Part shown: positions 18,771 through 28,264 of the stretch, piece after piece
How positions within the stretch are numbered: position 1 is the stretch's first letter
Layout: every line of letters starts with the position of its first letter
Assembly (NCBI RefSeq): GCF_016236915.1
Contig: NZ_JAEHOK010000008.1
Coordinates: 1 to 64,000 of the forward strand
Origin: Salegentibacter maritimus
Lineage (GTDB): Bacteria > Bacteroidota > Bacteroidia > Flavobacteriales > Flavobacteriaceae
Direction of reading: 5' to 3'
DNA: 64,000 bases
Notes under the pieces: generated by a model
What the model saw: only the letters and a program-made list of their open reading frames with translations
Database searches by the model: none
What the model was told of the DNA's origin: nothing
Made by a program: the position numbers and the translations under genes

Positions 18771-19643
18771 CTAAAAACTTACTTTCTGGCTGTCAAAATG
18801 ATGAATTGTAGCTACCGTATTTTCAATATTTGCTTTGGAAGATGCTCCAAAAAGAATGGCCTCAATATTAGGAAATTTACAAACATATTCTAAGGCTTCT
18901 TTGGGAGGGATTGCCCCACCACCTAAGACTTGCATGGCAATGGCCCTAAATTTTCGAATTTTAAGTGTTTCTTCGTATAAACCTTTTCCTCCACTCATTC
19001 TAAAATTAAGCTTATTCATGGAAAAACAAATAATAGGATTTGTTATTCCGGCGGTTTCAAGCATAGTTAACAACCTGGGCATATTCATAGTGATAAATCC
19101 GGGCTCTGCATCGTATTTATTTTTTATATAATCGTAAAAACCTTTCAACACCTCAACCATTCCCAACCCTAAGAGTAGATCGGTGATTACGTTTTGCAGA
19201 AAAATAACCGGGGTATTAATTCCTTTAAACATTTTCATTTCGGCATCGATAAGCAGTTCCATAATCTTTAGAAAATCTTTTGATACAAATGCCATTCCTC
19301 CTTTAAATAGGGTACCAAAGAAATTTCCGGGAACATATTGCTTAATAGTACCTTGAATCCCCAATTCGGTTACGGCATTGGCATATTTATGGGCATAAGG
19401 CATACAAGGATAAATTTTAAAGTTTTCATATTTCCCGGGATTAGCCCTAATTATATCACAAATGTTGGCTATTCTATCATGAGTTGTACACATAAAGGTA
19501 TTGAGACCCGATGCCCTGGCAGCATCTATCGTATTTATAATAGCTTCATCGGTTTTAAATTTTATAGATTGCGCCATAGATTTGGCATCAGAAATATGAT
19601 TTACCGCAAAAAACTGATTGTCTCCGTATAATATTCTATCCAT
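18771..19643 (-). CDS. Aldo/keto reductase-like TIM-barrel protein in capsule locus
   Basis: 290-residue cytoplasmic protein of uncertain family. The C-terminal part (AILFGASSKANIENTVATI, near 265-283) resembles the phosphate-binding end of aldo/keto reductases, and the alternating strand/helix pattern fits a TIM barrel. The standard Asp-Tyr-Lys-His tetrad is not recognisable. It is the last gene of the capsule operon, 6 bp after a Gfo/Idh-family oxidoreductase. That suggests a shared job in making or modifying a sugar precursor. Product uncertain. Confidence 0.55.
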   Translation of the reverse strand: MDRILYGDNQFFAVNHISDAKSMAQSIKFKTDEAIINTIDAARASGLNTFMCTTHDRIANICDIIRANPGKYENFKIYPCMPYAHKYANAVTELGIQGTIKQYVPGNFFGTLFKGGMAFVSKDFLKIMELLIDAEMKMFKGINTPVIFLQNVITDLLLGLGMVEVLKGFYDYIKNKYDAEPGFITMNMPRLLTMLETAGITNPIICFSMNKLNFRMSGGKGLYEETLKIRKFRAIAMQVLGGGAIPPKEALEYVCKFPNIEAILFGASSKANIENTVATIHHFDSQKVSF

Positions 19644-19649
19644 CCTATT

Positions 19650-20657
19650 TTAGTTTTGATTCCTTATTATTGAAATAGCCCTATCGGTAAGCCAGGCACT
19701 TTGAAAGTTATTTACATTATTAGGAACCGTTCCCTTTACGGCTTTTATAAAATAATCGACCTGTGCTGAATATTCTTCTCCTCTGAGGTAAAAATTTACC
19801 GGCTCGGTTAAATCGGTTACATATTTTACATTCCAACCTTTAGAGTAGCCTGTAGGGCATTGATTTTCTTTAAAATAGACTTTTAGTTCGTTGGCATCAG
19901 ATATTATTTTTCCTTTATTGCCATTTATGGTAATTGAAGTAGACATTTTTCTGTAAGTTTCGTCGCTCCAGTTTACAGAAAGTACTCCGGTGGTTTTATT
20001 GGAAAGCTCCAATATAGCATAGACGGCATCCTCTACTTTTTTGGAGTAAACAGATTTTAGAATACTTCCTTTACAGGCTGTTACAGGCGATAGAATATCG
20101 TTAATAAGATCTATTACGTGAGAGGCATAATCCATTAGGCAGCCTCCGCCTTCGGTTGGGTTAGAACGCCAGGTTCCTTCTTTCTTCTTTGTAACCACCG
20201 GCCCATAGGCCTCACCCAGAAAATGGTTAATCTCTCCTATGGCACCATTTTCTACCAATTTCTTGACTTCTTTAAAAGTGCCTATAAATTTATTGTGATA
20301 ACCTACCTGGTTTACTACATTTTTCTTCGATGCCAGGCTAGCTAGCTCCAGTCCTTGTTCCGAACTTAAGCAGAAAGGTTTTTCAACAAAAACGTGAATG
20401 TTTCTGGCTAAAAGTTCTTTCACTAAATCAAAATGAAATTTGGTAGGTGTAGCTACAAATACTGCATCGGGTTTTTCCTCTTCCAGCATTAGTTGATAGT
20501 CTGTATAACAGCTGAAGCTACTATATTTCTCCAGTGCACTAAGCACAAGTTTAGAAGTTTCACATACCCCAACCACCTCTACATCTGGATGAGCACCTAA
20601 AATTGTTAAATGAGAGATGCCCATTTTTCCCGCACCTATTAAGCCGACTTTTATCAT
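19650..20657 (-). CDS. Gfo/Idh/MocA-family oxidoreductase (capsule sugar)
   Basis: 335-residue cytoplasmic NAD(P)-dependent oxidoreductase. N-terminal Rossmann motif GLIGAGKMG (5-13), EKP at 92-94, and the C-terminal Gfo/Idh domain with GGGCLMDYASHVIDLI, where the histidine is usually catalytic. Family members in capsule clusters often oxidise or reduce nucleotide sugars such as UDP-GlcNAc(A) at C3. It lies 30 bp after the PssE-like transferase half and 6 bp before an aldo/keto reductase-like gene, all minus strand, so it probably helps supply an unusual sugar for the polymer. Specific substrate is not readable from sequence. Confidence 0.85.
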   Translation of the reverse strand: MIKVGLIGAGKMGISHLTILGAHPDVEVVGVCETSKLVLSALEKYSSFSCYTDYQLMLEEEKPDAVFVATPTKFHFDLVKELLARNIHVFVEKPFCLSSEQGLELASLASKKNVVNQVGYHNKFIGTFKEVKKLVENGAIGEINHFLGEAYGPVVTKKKEGTWRSNPTEGGGCLMDYASHVIDLINDILSPVTACKGSILKSVYSKKVEDAVYAILELSNKTTGVLSVNWSDETYRKMSTSITINGNKGKIISDANELKVYFKENQCPTGYSKGWNVKYVTDLTEPVNFYLRGEEYSAQVDYFIKAVKGTVPNNVNNFQSAWLTDRAISIIRNQN

Positions 20658-20687
20658 AAGGTTCTAATTATTTAAGGTTATAAATCT

Positions 20688-21167
20688 TTACAAAGAATCG
20701 ATATATTCTTCTAAATGATCTATTATATTTTGCTTCGTGGAAACGTAGGTTGTTGGCTCAAAAGCATCTACTTTGGGTAGTATGTCCTCCAAAGCCATAT
20801 CTTCGGTCCAGGGTAAGATATAATTCTGTTTGGTAAACTCTTGTAGTATCTCTTTCTGATGGTTATCTACCACTTCTTTATATTTTGCCAGTCTGGGAAT
20901 AGCAATTATCTTTTTTTGCAGCTTCATTCCTTTAATTAAAGATCCGGTACCGGCCTGTGTAATTACAAGTCGGGCTTGTTTATAGAGTCCGGTCAACTCA
21001 TCGGGGGCAATAAAAGGTCGCATGTCTAAATAGTTCGAATCAAACCGGGTATGCCCGCTTTGTACAATTACCTTTTCGTTTATAATGCCATCTTTACAAA
21101 GCCTGTCTATTTCAACAAGTGGCCGTTTAAAAGCAGTTGGAAAAGTGCCCAATAGTACTAGTATCAT
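20688..21167 (-). CDS. PssE/Alg13-like glycosyltransferase half (GT28 C-terminal)
   Basis: 159 residues, matching the C-terminal, nucleotide-sugar-binding half of GT28 enzymes, as in bacterial PssE and eukaryotic Alg13. The sugar-nucleotide loop is visible: ARLVITQAGTGSLIKGM (about 83-99) followed by KKIIAIPR and KEVVDNHQKE. It is unusual in beginning with the strand MILVLLGTFPTAFKRPL, also typical of PssE. It is encoded immediately after the PssD/Alg14-like half (23-bp gap), and the two should act as a membrane-associated complex adding one sugar, commonly glucuronate in PssDE, to the undecaprenyl-linked repeat unit. Confidence 0.8.
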   Translation of the reverse strand: MILVLLGTFPTAFKRPLVEIDRLCKDGIINEKVIVQSGHTRFDSNYLDMRPFIAPDELTGLYKQARLVITQAGTGSLIKGMKLQKKIIAIPRLAKYKEVVDNHQKEILQEFTKQNYILPWTEDMALEDILPKVDAFEPTTYVSTKQNIIDHLEEYIDSL

Positions 21168-21190
21168 AGTAAAAATGTTAGTCTGAATAA

Positions 21191-21673
21191 TTAATATATC
21201 CCTCCAAGATAGATGGCTTTCTTATAAAATTTCTGTACTCCCGGCCATTGAACTATAAATTTATTGGCTATCGGATAAATTATATCTGCCGAAAAAGCCC
21301 TTGAATTTATTCTGGCGTAGCTAAGAATCCAAATAATCTTAGCTCCTACCAATTTCCCTAAAAAACACATGGGAATGGCTGTATGACTTCCGGTTGTAAT
21401 AATAACTTTAGGATAATGCTGCATTAAAATTTTTAGGGAGAGAAAAGTATTTACAAGTAAACTAAAAATAAAAGATAGATTTCTTTTTTGCCCTTTAGAC
21501 CTACCTTTTAAGTATTTAATATTATACTTTTCTTTTAATGGAATTGTAGCCGGAGACTTTTCTGTAACAATTAGGTAATTGTAATTTAGGAACATATCCC
21601 TTAACTCTAAAATTTGAGCAAGGTGCCCCCCATCAGAACAAATAAGTATAATTTTTTTCCTTTTATCTCTCAT
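21191..21673 (-). CDS. PssD/Alg14-like glycosyltransferase half
   Basis: 160 residues, matching the N-terminal acceptor-binding half of a split GT28 transferase (PssD; Alg14 in eukaryotes). The hallmark ICSDGGHLAQILEL (about 11-24) and the later VIITTGSHTAIPMCFLGKL with a membrane-facing hydrophobic stretch are characteristic of the family, as are IIWILSYARINSRAFSAD and the C-terminal FIVQWPGVQKFY. It recruits the PssE half to the membrane. Encoded directly before its partner. The split form is less common than fused EpsF/MurG-type transferases. Confidence 0.82.
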   Translation of the reverse strand: MRDKRKKIILICSDGGHLAQILELRDMFLNYNYLIVTEKSPATIPLKEKYNIKYLKGRSKGQKRNLSFIFSLLVNTFLSLKILMQHYPKVIITTGSHTAIPMCFLGKLVGAKIIWILSYARINSRAFSADIIYPIANKFIVQWPGVQKFYKKAIYLGGIY

Positions 21674-21732
21674 AAGTTCAAATTTTTAATGGAAAAATCG
21701 TCTTAAAAAGCCCTGATTTGCCGCAAGCTGAT

Positions 21733-22698
21733 TTATTGAACCAAAAGGCTTTGGTAGACATCATAAATATTAGAACAAACTTTTTCTTGGTTCAAAGCCA
21801 ACTGTGTTATCTTTTCACTACCATTAGTAAACCTGTCTTTGGGAGCTAATTTTAGTATTTCACATACTTTTTCTGCCAGCAGGCAAGCATCAAAAGAATC
21901 TACTACGGCACAGTTTTTTACTCCATTTAATAAATTTGCTACATCCCCTACCCTGGTGGTAACAATGGGTACACCACAAACCATAGCTTCTTTAACAATT
22001 TGGGGAGAGCCTTCACTAAAGGAGGTCATTAAGAGACAGTCTAATCGGCTTAAATTTTGAGCCATTTCTATTCTACTGAAATTGGCAAATTCTAAAGTTT
22101 CTATTTGAAATCCCTTTTCAAGCAAAATATTGACCACTGCTTTAAACAAAGGGTAATTTTTCACTTCCCTGTTTCTATCTGAAGGGAATCCAATTACTAG
22201 TTTTTTGTTCTTTAAGTTATTACGTGCTACTTTAAATATTTTTGTATTTATCCCGCAGGGAATTTTAACCGATTTATTTTGATATTTCCCGAGTTTAGAG
22301 GCCATTTTATCATTTAGAATAATAATCTTATCGGCCCTGGCAGCAACCATGTGGCTAATTTTCTGCATTAATCCCTCCCTTTTTTTAAATGAAATTATAT
22401 CGCTACCATGAAAGGTTACAATTACAGGTACTTTAATTAAAGGATTTAGTAGTAAGAAAATCCCGGCCAGGCCAAAATGTATATGAATAAGGTCGAAATT
22501 ACCTTTAGAAATAATATTCTTAATTTTAAAAATACTGCTGAAATAATTTAAATATTTGTGCCGGGAACGATCAATAACAAACAGTTTATAGTTGATACCA
22601 TATACTTTATGACAATACTCAACCTGTTCTTTGATGAACACTCCTTCAAAAGGTGTAGCTTCTGAAGGATACATATTGGTTACATATAGAACATTCAT
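21733..22698 (-). CDS. Glycosyltransferase family 4
   Basis: 321-residue GT-B transferase. N-terminal domain starts with NVLYVTNMYPSEATPFEGVFIKEQ, typical for GT4; HGSDI lies near residue 100. The C-terminal GT4 domain has the E-x7-E motif in FSEGSPQIVKEAMVCGVPIVT, needed for donor nucleotide-sugar binding. It should add one sugar of the repeat unit on the cytoplasmic face of the membrane. It lies between a polysaccharide deacetylase and the PssD/PssE pair in the minus-strand operon. Donor and linkage cannot be told from sequence. Confidence 0.88.
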   Translation of the reverse strand: MNVLYVTNMYPSEATPFEGVFIKEQVEYCHKVYGINYKLFVIDRSRHKYLNYFSSIFKIKNIISKGNFDLIHIHFGLAGIFLLLNPLIKVPVIVTFHGSDIISFKKREGLMQKISHMVAARADKIIILNDKMASKLGKYQNKSVKIPCGINTKIFKVARNNLKNKKLVIGFPSDRNREVKNYPLFKAVVNILLEKGFQIETLEFANFSRIEMAQNLSRLDCLLMTSFSEGSPQIVKEAMVCGVPIVTTRVGDVANLLNGVKNCAVVDSFDACLLAEKVCEILKLAPKDRFTNGSEKITQLALNQEKVCSNIYDVYQSLLVQ

Positions 22699-22728
22699 AA
22701 ACTTCTACAGAATGGTATTTTATAATTA

Positions 22729-23622
22729 TTAATCTTTAAAAAACCGCTGCCATATCCCCATCATTCGGCAAATAGCTTCAGCTTCAGATATTCCTTCATA
22801 AATGCAGAATCGCGGTAGTTCATAAATTTTCTGAAGCTTTTCTTTAGTAAGGTAGTCTGGCTTTGTAGTGTACGCTGAAGAAAAATTTAGCTTTTTTAAA
22901 TAATTGATTTCCCTTTCGGAATAATCTCCATTAGGATAGGCGAAAGAAAAAACCTGCCTGTTTAACCATTTTTCAATTTGAAACTTAGAATTCTTAATCT
23001 CCCTGAAAGACTCCCCATCTTCACAATTTATAAGAATAGGATGGTGAACCGTGTGGGCACCTATATTTATATACCTGGAATATGATGCCTTTTTTAGTTG
23101 CGATAAATCTAAAGCCTGCCTTTCTAAACTAATTTTCTTTTTTACTTTGGCTACTAATCTTTCTCGTTCCTTATTTGAAACTTGCTTTAACTTTTTGACG
23201 GAAGGAAAATCCATTCCTAAATCCTGGGCTTTTGTAATATATGGCCACCAATAATTCCCATTTTCAATAGCATCTGTAGCTACAAAAATTGTAATGGGCA
23301 CCTGGTGTTTTTGGGCTATTTCAATAACATTTTTTTCATTGCTTAACCAGCCATCATCTACAGTTATAACCACTGCGCTCTTTGGAAAGGGTTTCTTGTT
23401 ATTTGCAATGGCCACAATATCTTTTTCAGATAGAAAAATAAATTTGTTTTTTTTTAACCATTTAATGCAAAACTCAAATAGGGAGGCATCTGGTGCATGA
23501 AAGTAAATCGAAATTATAAATTCCCCACGAAGCGCCTTGTTTTTAAGCCTTTTTGAAAGCCCAAAAAGAATAAGCAACCTGGAAATAATTGAGGCGTAAA
23601 AATTTTTAATATTATTTCTCAA
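22729..23622 (-). CDS. Polysaccharide deacetylase (NodB-like, CE4)
   Basis: 297 residues with a NodB homology domain. The metal-binding signature is present: VVITVDDGW (Asp-Asp) and the second motif HTVHHPIL (His..His) near residue 190, then FAYPNGDYSE. These indicate an intact CE4 metal-dependent deacetylase fold. A short hydrophobic N-terminus (IISRLLILFGL) may anchor it. It likely removes acetyl groups from an N-acetylated sugar in the capsule or its precursor. Start is a TTG at 23622; there is no in-frame ATG upstream before a stop. Its presence and the GT14 enzyme nearby suggest an N-acetylhexosamine-containing polymer. Confidence 0.85.
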   Translation of the reverse strand: MRNNIKNFYASIISRLLILFGLSKRLKNKALRGEFIISIYFHAPDASLFEFCIKWLKKNKFIFLSEKDIVAIANNKKPFPKSAVVITVDDGWLSNEKNVIEIAQKHQVPITIFVATDAIENGNYWWPYITKAQDLGMDFPSVKKLKQVSNKERERLVAKVKKKISLERQALDLSQLKKASYSRYINIGAHTVHHPILINCEDGESFREIKNSKFQIEKWLNRQVFSFAYPNGDYSEREINYLKKLNFSSAYTTKPDYLTKEKLQKIYELPRFCIYEGISEAEAICRMMGIWQRFFKD

Positions 23623-23660
23623 AAGGTCTATAATTATCTGTTACTTTCTTCTTAAGAAAG

Positions 23661-24737
23661 CTAATTGGCAAGCTTTCTCACCAAAGGAATAAAATGATTT
23701 TTCACGGCATTCTCCCAGGTATTGTTGGAATATGCTTTTATAATTCTTTCACTACAAAACTCCTTTTTATTCTCCTGAAGCTTTATAATTCCTTCACAAA
23801 ACGAATTAGGGTTATCCTTAACAATAACACCAGACCAGGGTCTAATAATTTTCTTATTTTCAAAAGTCGCGGTTGCGATTACGGGCAAACCGGAAATTAA
23901 ATATTCAAAAGTTTTGGTGGGGGTTTGATATTCGTAATATGGCAATATGGGCACATAAGACACACCTATATTTGCATTCTCAAAATAAGGTTTTAAATCT
24001 TTTTGAGGTATATACCCCAGTATACTTATATAAGGTGAAAGCCTGTAAGATTCTACATAAGCCTTTAGTTCTTCTAATTCGTTATTTGGCCCGTCCCCAA
24101 TAATTTCAAACTTAATACTATCATTCTTATAACCTGTTCTCTCCAGGAATTTGTGGAAACCTTTCACGCAGTCTATCATATTTCTATTATCAAAAGTGCC
24201 CACGTATAATAGTTTTAGGCTATCAAAAGACTTATGATTTGTATTGAAGACTGCCCCACCCAGCGGAAGTATCTCATATTTGTTTCTATTTAAAAGTTTG
24301 CCGAGCCCACTATTAATCACTGCTACATTTTTAAAGAAAGAGGTTTCAAATTTTAGCATAAGATCATAGACATATCTTTTGCTGGCATTTGGCATCACGC
24401 CAAAAGTATCTACATACATTAAAACGTTAGCTCCCGGATTTAGAAGTTTCACCAAAGAAATTCCTCTTACATAAGTTGTTAGCACAAGGTTATATCCCAG
24501 CGAAATCTCTTTATAAAAAGCCTTTAAAAGTTTAAAATTTCTTTTTAACAGGTTGCCCTTTCTGCTTACATATTTCACTTTAACAAGAGATAATTCTATT
24601 TTTGGTAATTTGTAATCCCAACCTACATAGGTTATATCAAAATCATGCCTAGCAAATTCACAATATTTATAGGTTGTTGTAGAATAACCAAACTGCGCAG
24701 ACCCCAGTATAAGTATTTTTTTCTTTTCCTTTTTCAA
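23661..24737 (-). CDS. Glycosyltransferase family 4-like
   Basis: 358-residue GT-B transferase. N-terminal ILILGSAQFGYSTTTYKY; the GT4-like C-terminal domain has ILGYIPQKDLKPYFENANIGVSY and KTFEYLISGLPVIAT, in which the conserved glutamate and loop are seen. Start is probably a TTG at 24737, as the frame stops 15 bases upstream with no ATG. It is the first minus-strand gene after the inverted GT14 gene, so a promoter for this half of the capsule operon must lie in 24738-24986, unless read-through passes the GT14 gene. Confidence 0.8.
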   Translation of the reverse strand: MKKEKKKILILGSAQFGYSTTTYKYCEFARHDFDITYVGWDYKLPKIELSLVKVKYVSRKGNLLKRNFKLLKAFYKEISLGYNLVLTTYVRGISLVKLLNPGANVLMYVDTFGVMPNASKRYVYDLMLKFETSFFKNVAVINSGLGKLLNRNKYEILPLGGAVFNTNHKSFDSLKLLYVGTFDNRNMIDCVKGFHKFLERTGYKNDSIKFEIIGDGPNNELEELKAYVESYRLSPYISILGYIPQKDLKPYFENANIGVSYVPILPYYEYQTPTKTFEYLISGLPVIATATFENKKIIRPWSGVIVKDNPNSFCEGIIKLQENKKEFCSERIIKAYSNNTWENAVKNHFIPLVRKLAN

Positions 24738-24986
24738 ATTAAAAGTGCCTTAGTATTAGCCGAAATTCACCAACCGTATCTATTTCTAACATGTTTAATT
24801 CAGTGTTCAGGTATCTATATAATTATACAAAAACCTTAAATAAGGAAATCATATCTTATTATTAATCAGAGAAATAATTTGAGATAGCCCCCTTTTTTTT
24901 ATAAATTTAAATAGCTTACCAAAGCGCCTACTTAAGTGAAAAGAAGTAATTAAATTATAAAACCTATTGCCTTTAGAGTAATCCCC

Positions 24987-25949
24987 ATGAACATAAGCTA
25001 CCTAATTCTCGCTCACAAAAATCCATCTCAGTTTCATAGAATGGTAAAAAAACTAGATGCAGAAAATGTTTATTTTTTTGTTCATATAGACAAAACTGCA
25101 GATGATGTTCCCTTTAAACAGGCATTTATAAATTATAAAAATGTTTTCTTCATTGAAGAAGAAAAGAGAATGATAACGCCCTGGTCCAGTATTGGGATCT
25201 GTAAAGTCACACTTCTTCTTCTTAATAAGGTAATTAAAAAATTCACTTCCAATACTTATTGTGTGCTTCTATCTGGGCAGGATTATCCACTTAATAATAA
25301 TGAACACATCTATAATTTTTATCAATCAAATTATGGAAATAATTACATTGTAGCGGAAGAGATTAAAGATATTTGGCCGGAATGGGCAAATAGATTTGAA
25401 AGATATAATTTCCACCTTCCCAATAAACGTTTAAACAGAGGCATCTTTCCTATTTTCGACTCCAGGTTCTTAACACTTCGTAATTTTAAACACATATTTT
25501 ATCTACTAAGAAACCTTGGTTTTACAACTACAGTTAATACAGTATTTAAGCCTAAAAGAATTCATCCAAATTACCTGGAACCTAAAGGCGGTGACACCTG
25601 GTGGGCCCTCCCCGTGGAAACAGCTATTGAAATAATTAATTATTTAAAGAAAAACCCAGACCTTTTAGAGTACCATGCTTATACCCATGTTCCCGATGAA
25701 ACTTTATTTGCGAGTATTGTAAATAAACTAAAAGAAAAAGAGCAAATAAAAACTACAAATACCTATACTAACTGGCTCAGAAATGATGTTGAATTACCGG
25801 TAACTTTTAAAGAAAATGATTTTGAAGAATTAAAACAAGCCAGTAAAAATTATCTATTTGCAAGAAAATTTGATGTTGCACAGGATAGTGCTATTCTCAA
25901 CAAATTAGATCATTATATTAATCATCAAAAAACTAATATTTCCTCTTAA
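24987..25949 (+). CDS. GT14 beta-1,6-N-acetylglucosaminyltransferase-like enzyme
   Basis: 320 residues, core-2/I-branching (GT14) family. The N-terminal ISYLILAHKNPSQFHRMVKKL, FVHIDKT, SGQDYPLNNNEHIYNF and the C-terminal GGDTWWALPVETA ... HVPDETLFASIV are the family hallmarks. Bacterial members transfer GlcNAc or xylose-type residues to surface polysaccharides. It is the only plus-strand gene inside the capsule locus, converging on the GT2 gene with a 21-bp gap and diverging from the GT4-like gene. It therefore has its own promoter and may be expressed under different conditions, for instance to branch the polymer. Confidence 0.85.
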   Translation: MNISYLILAHKNPSQFHRMVKKLDAENVYFFVHIDKTADDVPFKQAFINYKNVFFIEEEKRMITPWSSIGICKVTLLLLNKVIKKFTSNTYCVLLSGQDYPLNNNEHIYNFYQSNYGNNYIVAEEIKDIWPEWANRFERYNFHLPNKRLNRGIFPIFDSRFLTLRNFKHIFYLLRNLGFTTTVNTVFKPKRIHPNYLEPKGGDTWWALPVETAIEIINYLKKNPDLLEYHAYTHVPDETLFASIVNKLKEKEQIKTTNTYTNWLRNDVELPVTFKENDFEELKQASKNYLFARKFDVAQDSAILNKLDHYINHQKTNISS

Positions 25950-25970
25950 ATGAAACTTTCCATAAGTTTT

Positions 25971-27020
25971 TCATGTTAATTTAAATTCAAATTTATCATA
26001 TTTCAAAACACATCTAAGGGCTAGCTTAGAATAGGCTATTGGTTTTATAGACCACCGATTTTTTCGTGATTTTTTAATGAAGAAGGATAAGGTCTTTAAA
26101 CCAAAACCAGAAGCTTTTTTAGACAAAAAGAAAAATTGCTCGGCCACAATATCATTAAATACCTGAGTATCATATACCATTTTTTGATGATTCGCAAGCT
26201 GTAAGTTTTCTAACCACGAACAACATTCCTGAAAATGAGAAAACTTAGAGAAAATTTTTCTTGAACAAATAGCATGATGTAAACGCAATTCATATTCGGA
26301 AGCACGAATATCCAAATTTGCCAAAGCCTTCTTATAAACTGTTTTTAAAATATGAAAAGTTTGTTCTTCTCTATCTTCAAAGGATTTCATAATACTGGTT
26401 TCAGAATCGCGATAATGATATAGAACTTCCTGGATATTAGAAAACTTTAAATATTGAGAGCAATTAAAAATAAAATCGTAATCCTCACTTATTTGAAGCC
26501 CCTCATCATATTTTAAATTGTACTTTTTTATTTCCGATAACCTAAGCATTGCGGTTGCATTTGGAACACTGGCCGGTTTAAATAGAAGTGATACTTTTAT
26601 CTTTTCAGAACTTTTAAAAGCCTTTGTTACATAATACGTTTTAGAGTCTTTAAACCTGGAAAGCCAGGTACCACAGCCGCCAAAATCTAAGTTATTTTGT
26701 AGAAAATTCAGTTGTTTTTCAAATCGGGTAGGTTCGTTAAGATCATCACTATCTGTCCAGGCAATAAATTCGCCCCTGGCCTCCTGCAAAGCAAGATTTC
26801 TACAGTGGGCTACCCCTCTGTTTTCTTCAAGATTAATCAATCTAATACGTGCATCTTTATATAAAGAAACTACGCTATGGGTATCATCTAAAGAGCCATC
26901 ATTAATTATTAGCAATTCAAAATCCCTGAATGTTTGATTAAGCACACTTTCTATAGCTTCACCAATATACCTTTCGGCATTATAGGTTGGCATTGCTACT
27001 GTTAAAACCGGATTTTTCAT
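25971..27020 (-). CDS. Glycosyltransferase family 2
   Basis: 349-residue GT-A transferase. N-terminal LTVAMPTYNAERYIGEAIESVLNQTFRDFELLIINDGS and the DxD-like WTDSDDLNEP (near residues 92-101) define GT2. The C-terminal half is helical with no membrane segments. It overlaps the wzy-like gene by 4 bases (ATGA), so the two are translationally coupled. It adds one sugar to the lipid-linked repeat unit; the donor cannot be predicted. Confidence 0.9.
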   Translation of the reverse strand: MKNPVLTVAMPTYNAERYIGEAIESVLNQTFRDFELLIINDGSLDDTHSVVSLYKDARIRLINLEENRGVAHCRNLALQEARGEFIAWTDSDDLNEPTRFEKQLNFLQNNLDFGGCGTWLSRFKDSKTYYVTKAFKSSEKIKVSLLFKPASVPNATAMLRLSEIKKYNLKYDEGLQISEDYDFIFNCSQYLKFSNIQEVLYHYRDSETSIMKSFEDREEQTFHILKTVYKKALANLDIRASEYELRLHHAICSRKIFSKFSHFQECCSWLENLQLANHQKMVYDTQVFNDIVAEQFFFLSKKASGFGLKTLSFFIKKSRKNRWSIKPIAYSKLALRCVLKYDKFEFKLT

Positions 27021-28264
27021 TTGGAAATCATCATTTCACGATCTATCTCTTTGGCTGGCTCTGGCTCTCGTGATTTACCATTTCCCTGCCCTAGATAAAC
27101 GGCCTGGTACATATATAGCACGTAAACCGTAATTATTAAATAGTGATAGTGGTAAGTAGTATACCAGGTTAAACTGGTTAAAAGCATAAACCACAAATAG
27201 TATTTTAAGTATTGAAAATTTCCCGGAAGCGGAATTATAAAACTTTTTATAAAAATAAGTAAGTAGGCTATAATGGCGAGTACACCAAACATAACATAGA
27301 CTGCTATAATACCTACATCAGATAAAAAATATTCCTGTGTTACCCCTAAACTATCTACATACAGGCCAAAATTTGAAACTCCAAAATACGGCACCCCATT
27401 TCCCAAAATTTGAGTGCTTAAATTCGGAGAGAAATCGGTTAAAAAAAATTCTCCCGCCAAAACACGAATATAATTTGAACCTAAATTAGCATCATTACGG
27501 GTAGAGTCTATTAATCCATCAATAATTGGATGGTTTACATATTGTAGAAAAATTATAATGCTAACCAAAGAAGCAAATACCACTAATTTCTTCCAAGTTC
27601 TAATACTTCTTATTACGTGATATAGATAAATTAAAAGTATTCCCACTATAAATTGCCGTGTTACCTGCATTACCGGGATAACAATTCCGGCAATTGCTAA
27701 AAGCAGCCAAAACCACTTGTTTTTATCCTGGGAGGTTAATTTATTAATCGCAATAAAACTGGTTAAAACAAACACACCACCTCCCGGAAATATAATTCTT
27801 GTAATTCCGCGAGAAACTAAAAATTCATCTCCCCACAGCGGTTTTCCAAAATAAACGGTGCCACTGGTTATAAACTCGAATACGTATAAAAGGATGTACA
27901 GTGAACCATAAAATACAATTATTTTTTCTAGAATATTTACGGGAAATTGAATATGCCATAAATAAAAAAAAATAAATACAATTAAATATGGTGCTACTGC
28001 TATTAGACTATCCAACAAGCTTTGATCCCAATATAAGCCCGCCATTATTATAGAAATAAACATAGCTATAAGCAATAACTGCACAGGAAAAACAAATCCT
28101 TTATTAGTCGGTAATACATAGGGAACAGAAATAAAAACTGTAACTATAAGGGTTAAAAACAATAAATAATTAAGAAGACTATTATCTAAAAACCGTGCAT
28201 CAAAAAATTTTAATGAAATAATAATCAGCAGAAAAACAAAAGCTATTTCAAAATGTCTTTTCAT
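27017..28264 (-). CDS. wzy: O-antigen/capsule polymerase, Wzy-like
   Basis: 415-residue integral membrane protein with about 10-12 hydrophobic helices spread along its length and a long extracytoplasmic loop with charged residues (residues about 245-300), the layout of Wzy polymerases and O-antigen ligases. Wzy proteins have little sequence conservation, so the call rests on topology plus position between the flippase (4-bp overlap) and a glycosyltransferase (4-bp overlap). It would polymerise repeat units in the periplasm. An O-antigen ligase role is the main alternative. Confidence 0.7.
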   Translation of the reverse strand: MKRHFEIAFVFLLIIISLKFFDARFLDNSLLNYLLFLTLIVTVFISVPYVLPTNKGFVFPVQLLLIAMFISIIMAGLYWDQSLLDSLIAVAPYLIVFIFFYLWHIQFPVNILEKIIVFYGSLYILLYVFEFITSGTVYFGKPLWGDEFLVSRGITRIIFPGGGVFVLTSFIAINKLTSQDKNKWFWLLLAIAGIVIPVMQVTRQFIVGILLIYLYHVIRSIRTWKKLVVFASLVSIIIFLQYVNHPIIDGLIDSTRNDANLGSNYIRVLAGEFFLTDFSPNLSTQILGNGVPYFGVSNFGLYVDSLGVTQEYFLSDVGIIAVYVMFGVLAIIAYLLIFIKSFIIPLPGNFQYLKYYLWFMLLTSLTWYTTYHYHYLIITVYVLYMYQAVYLGQGNGKSREPEPAKEIDREMMISK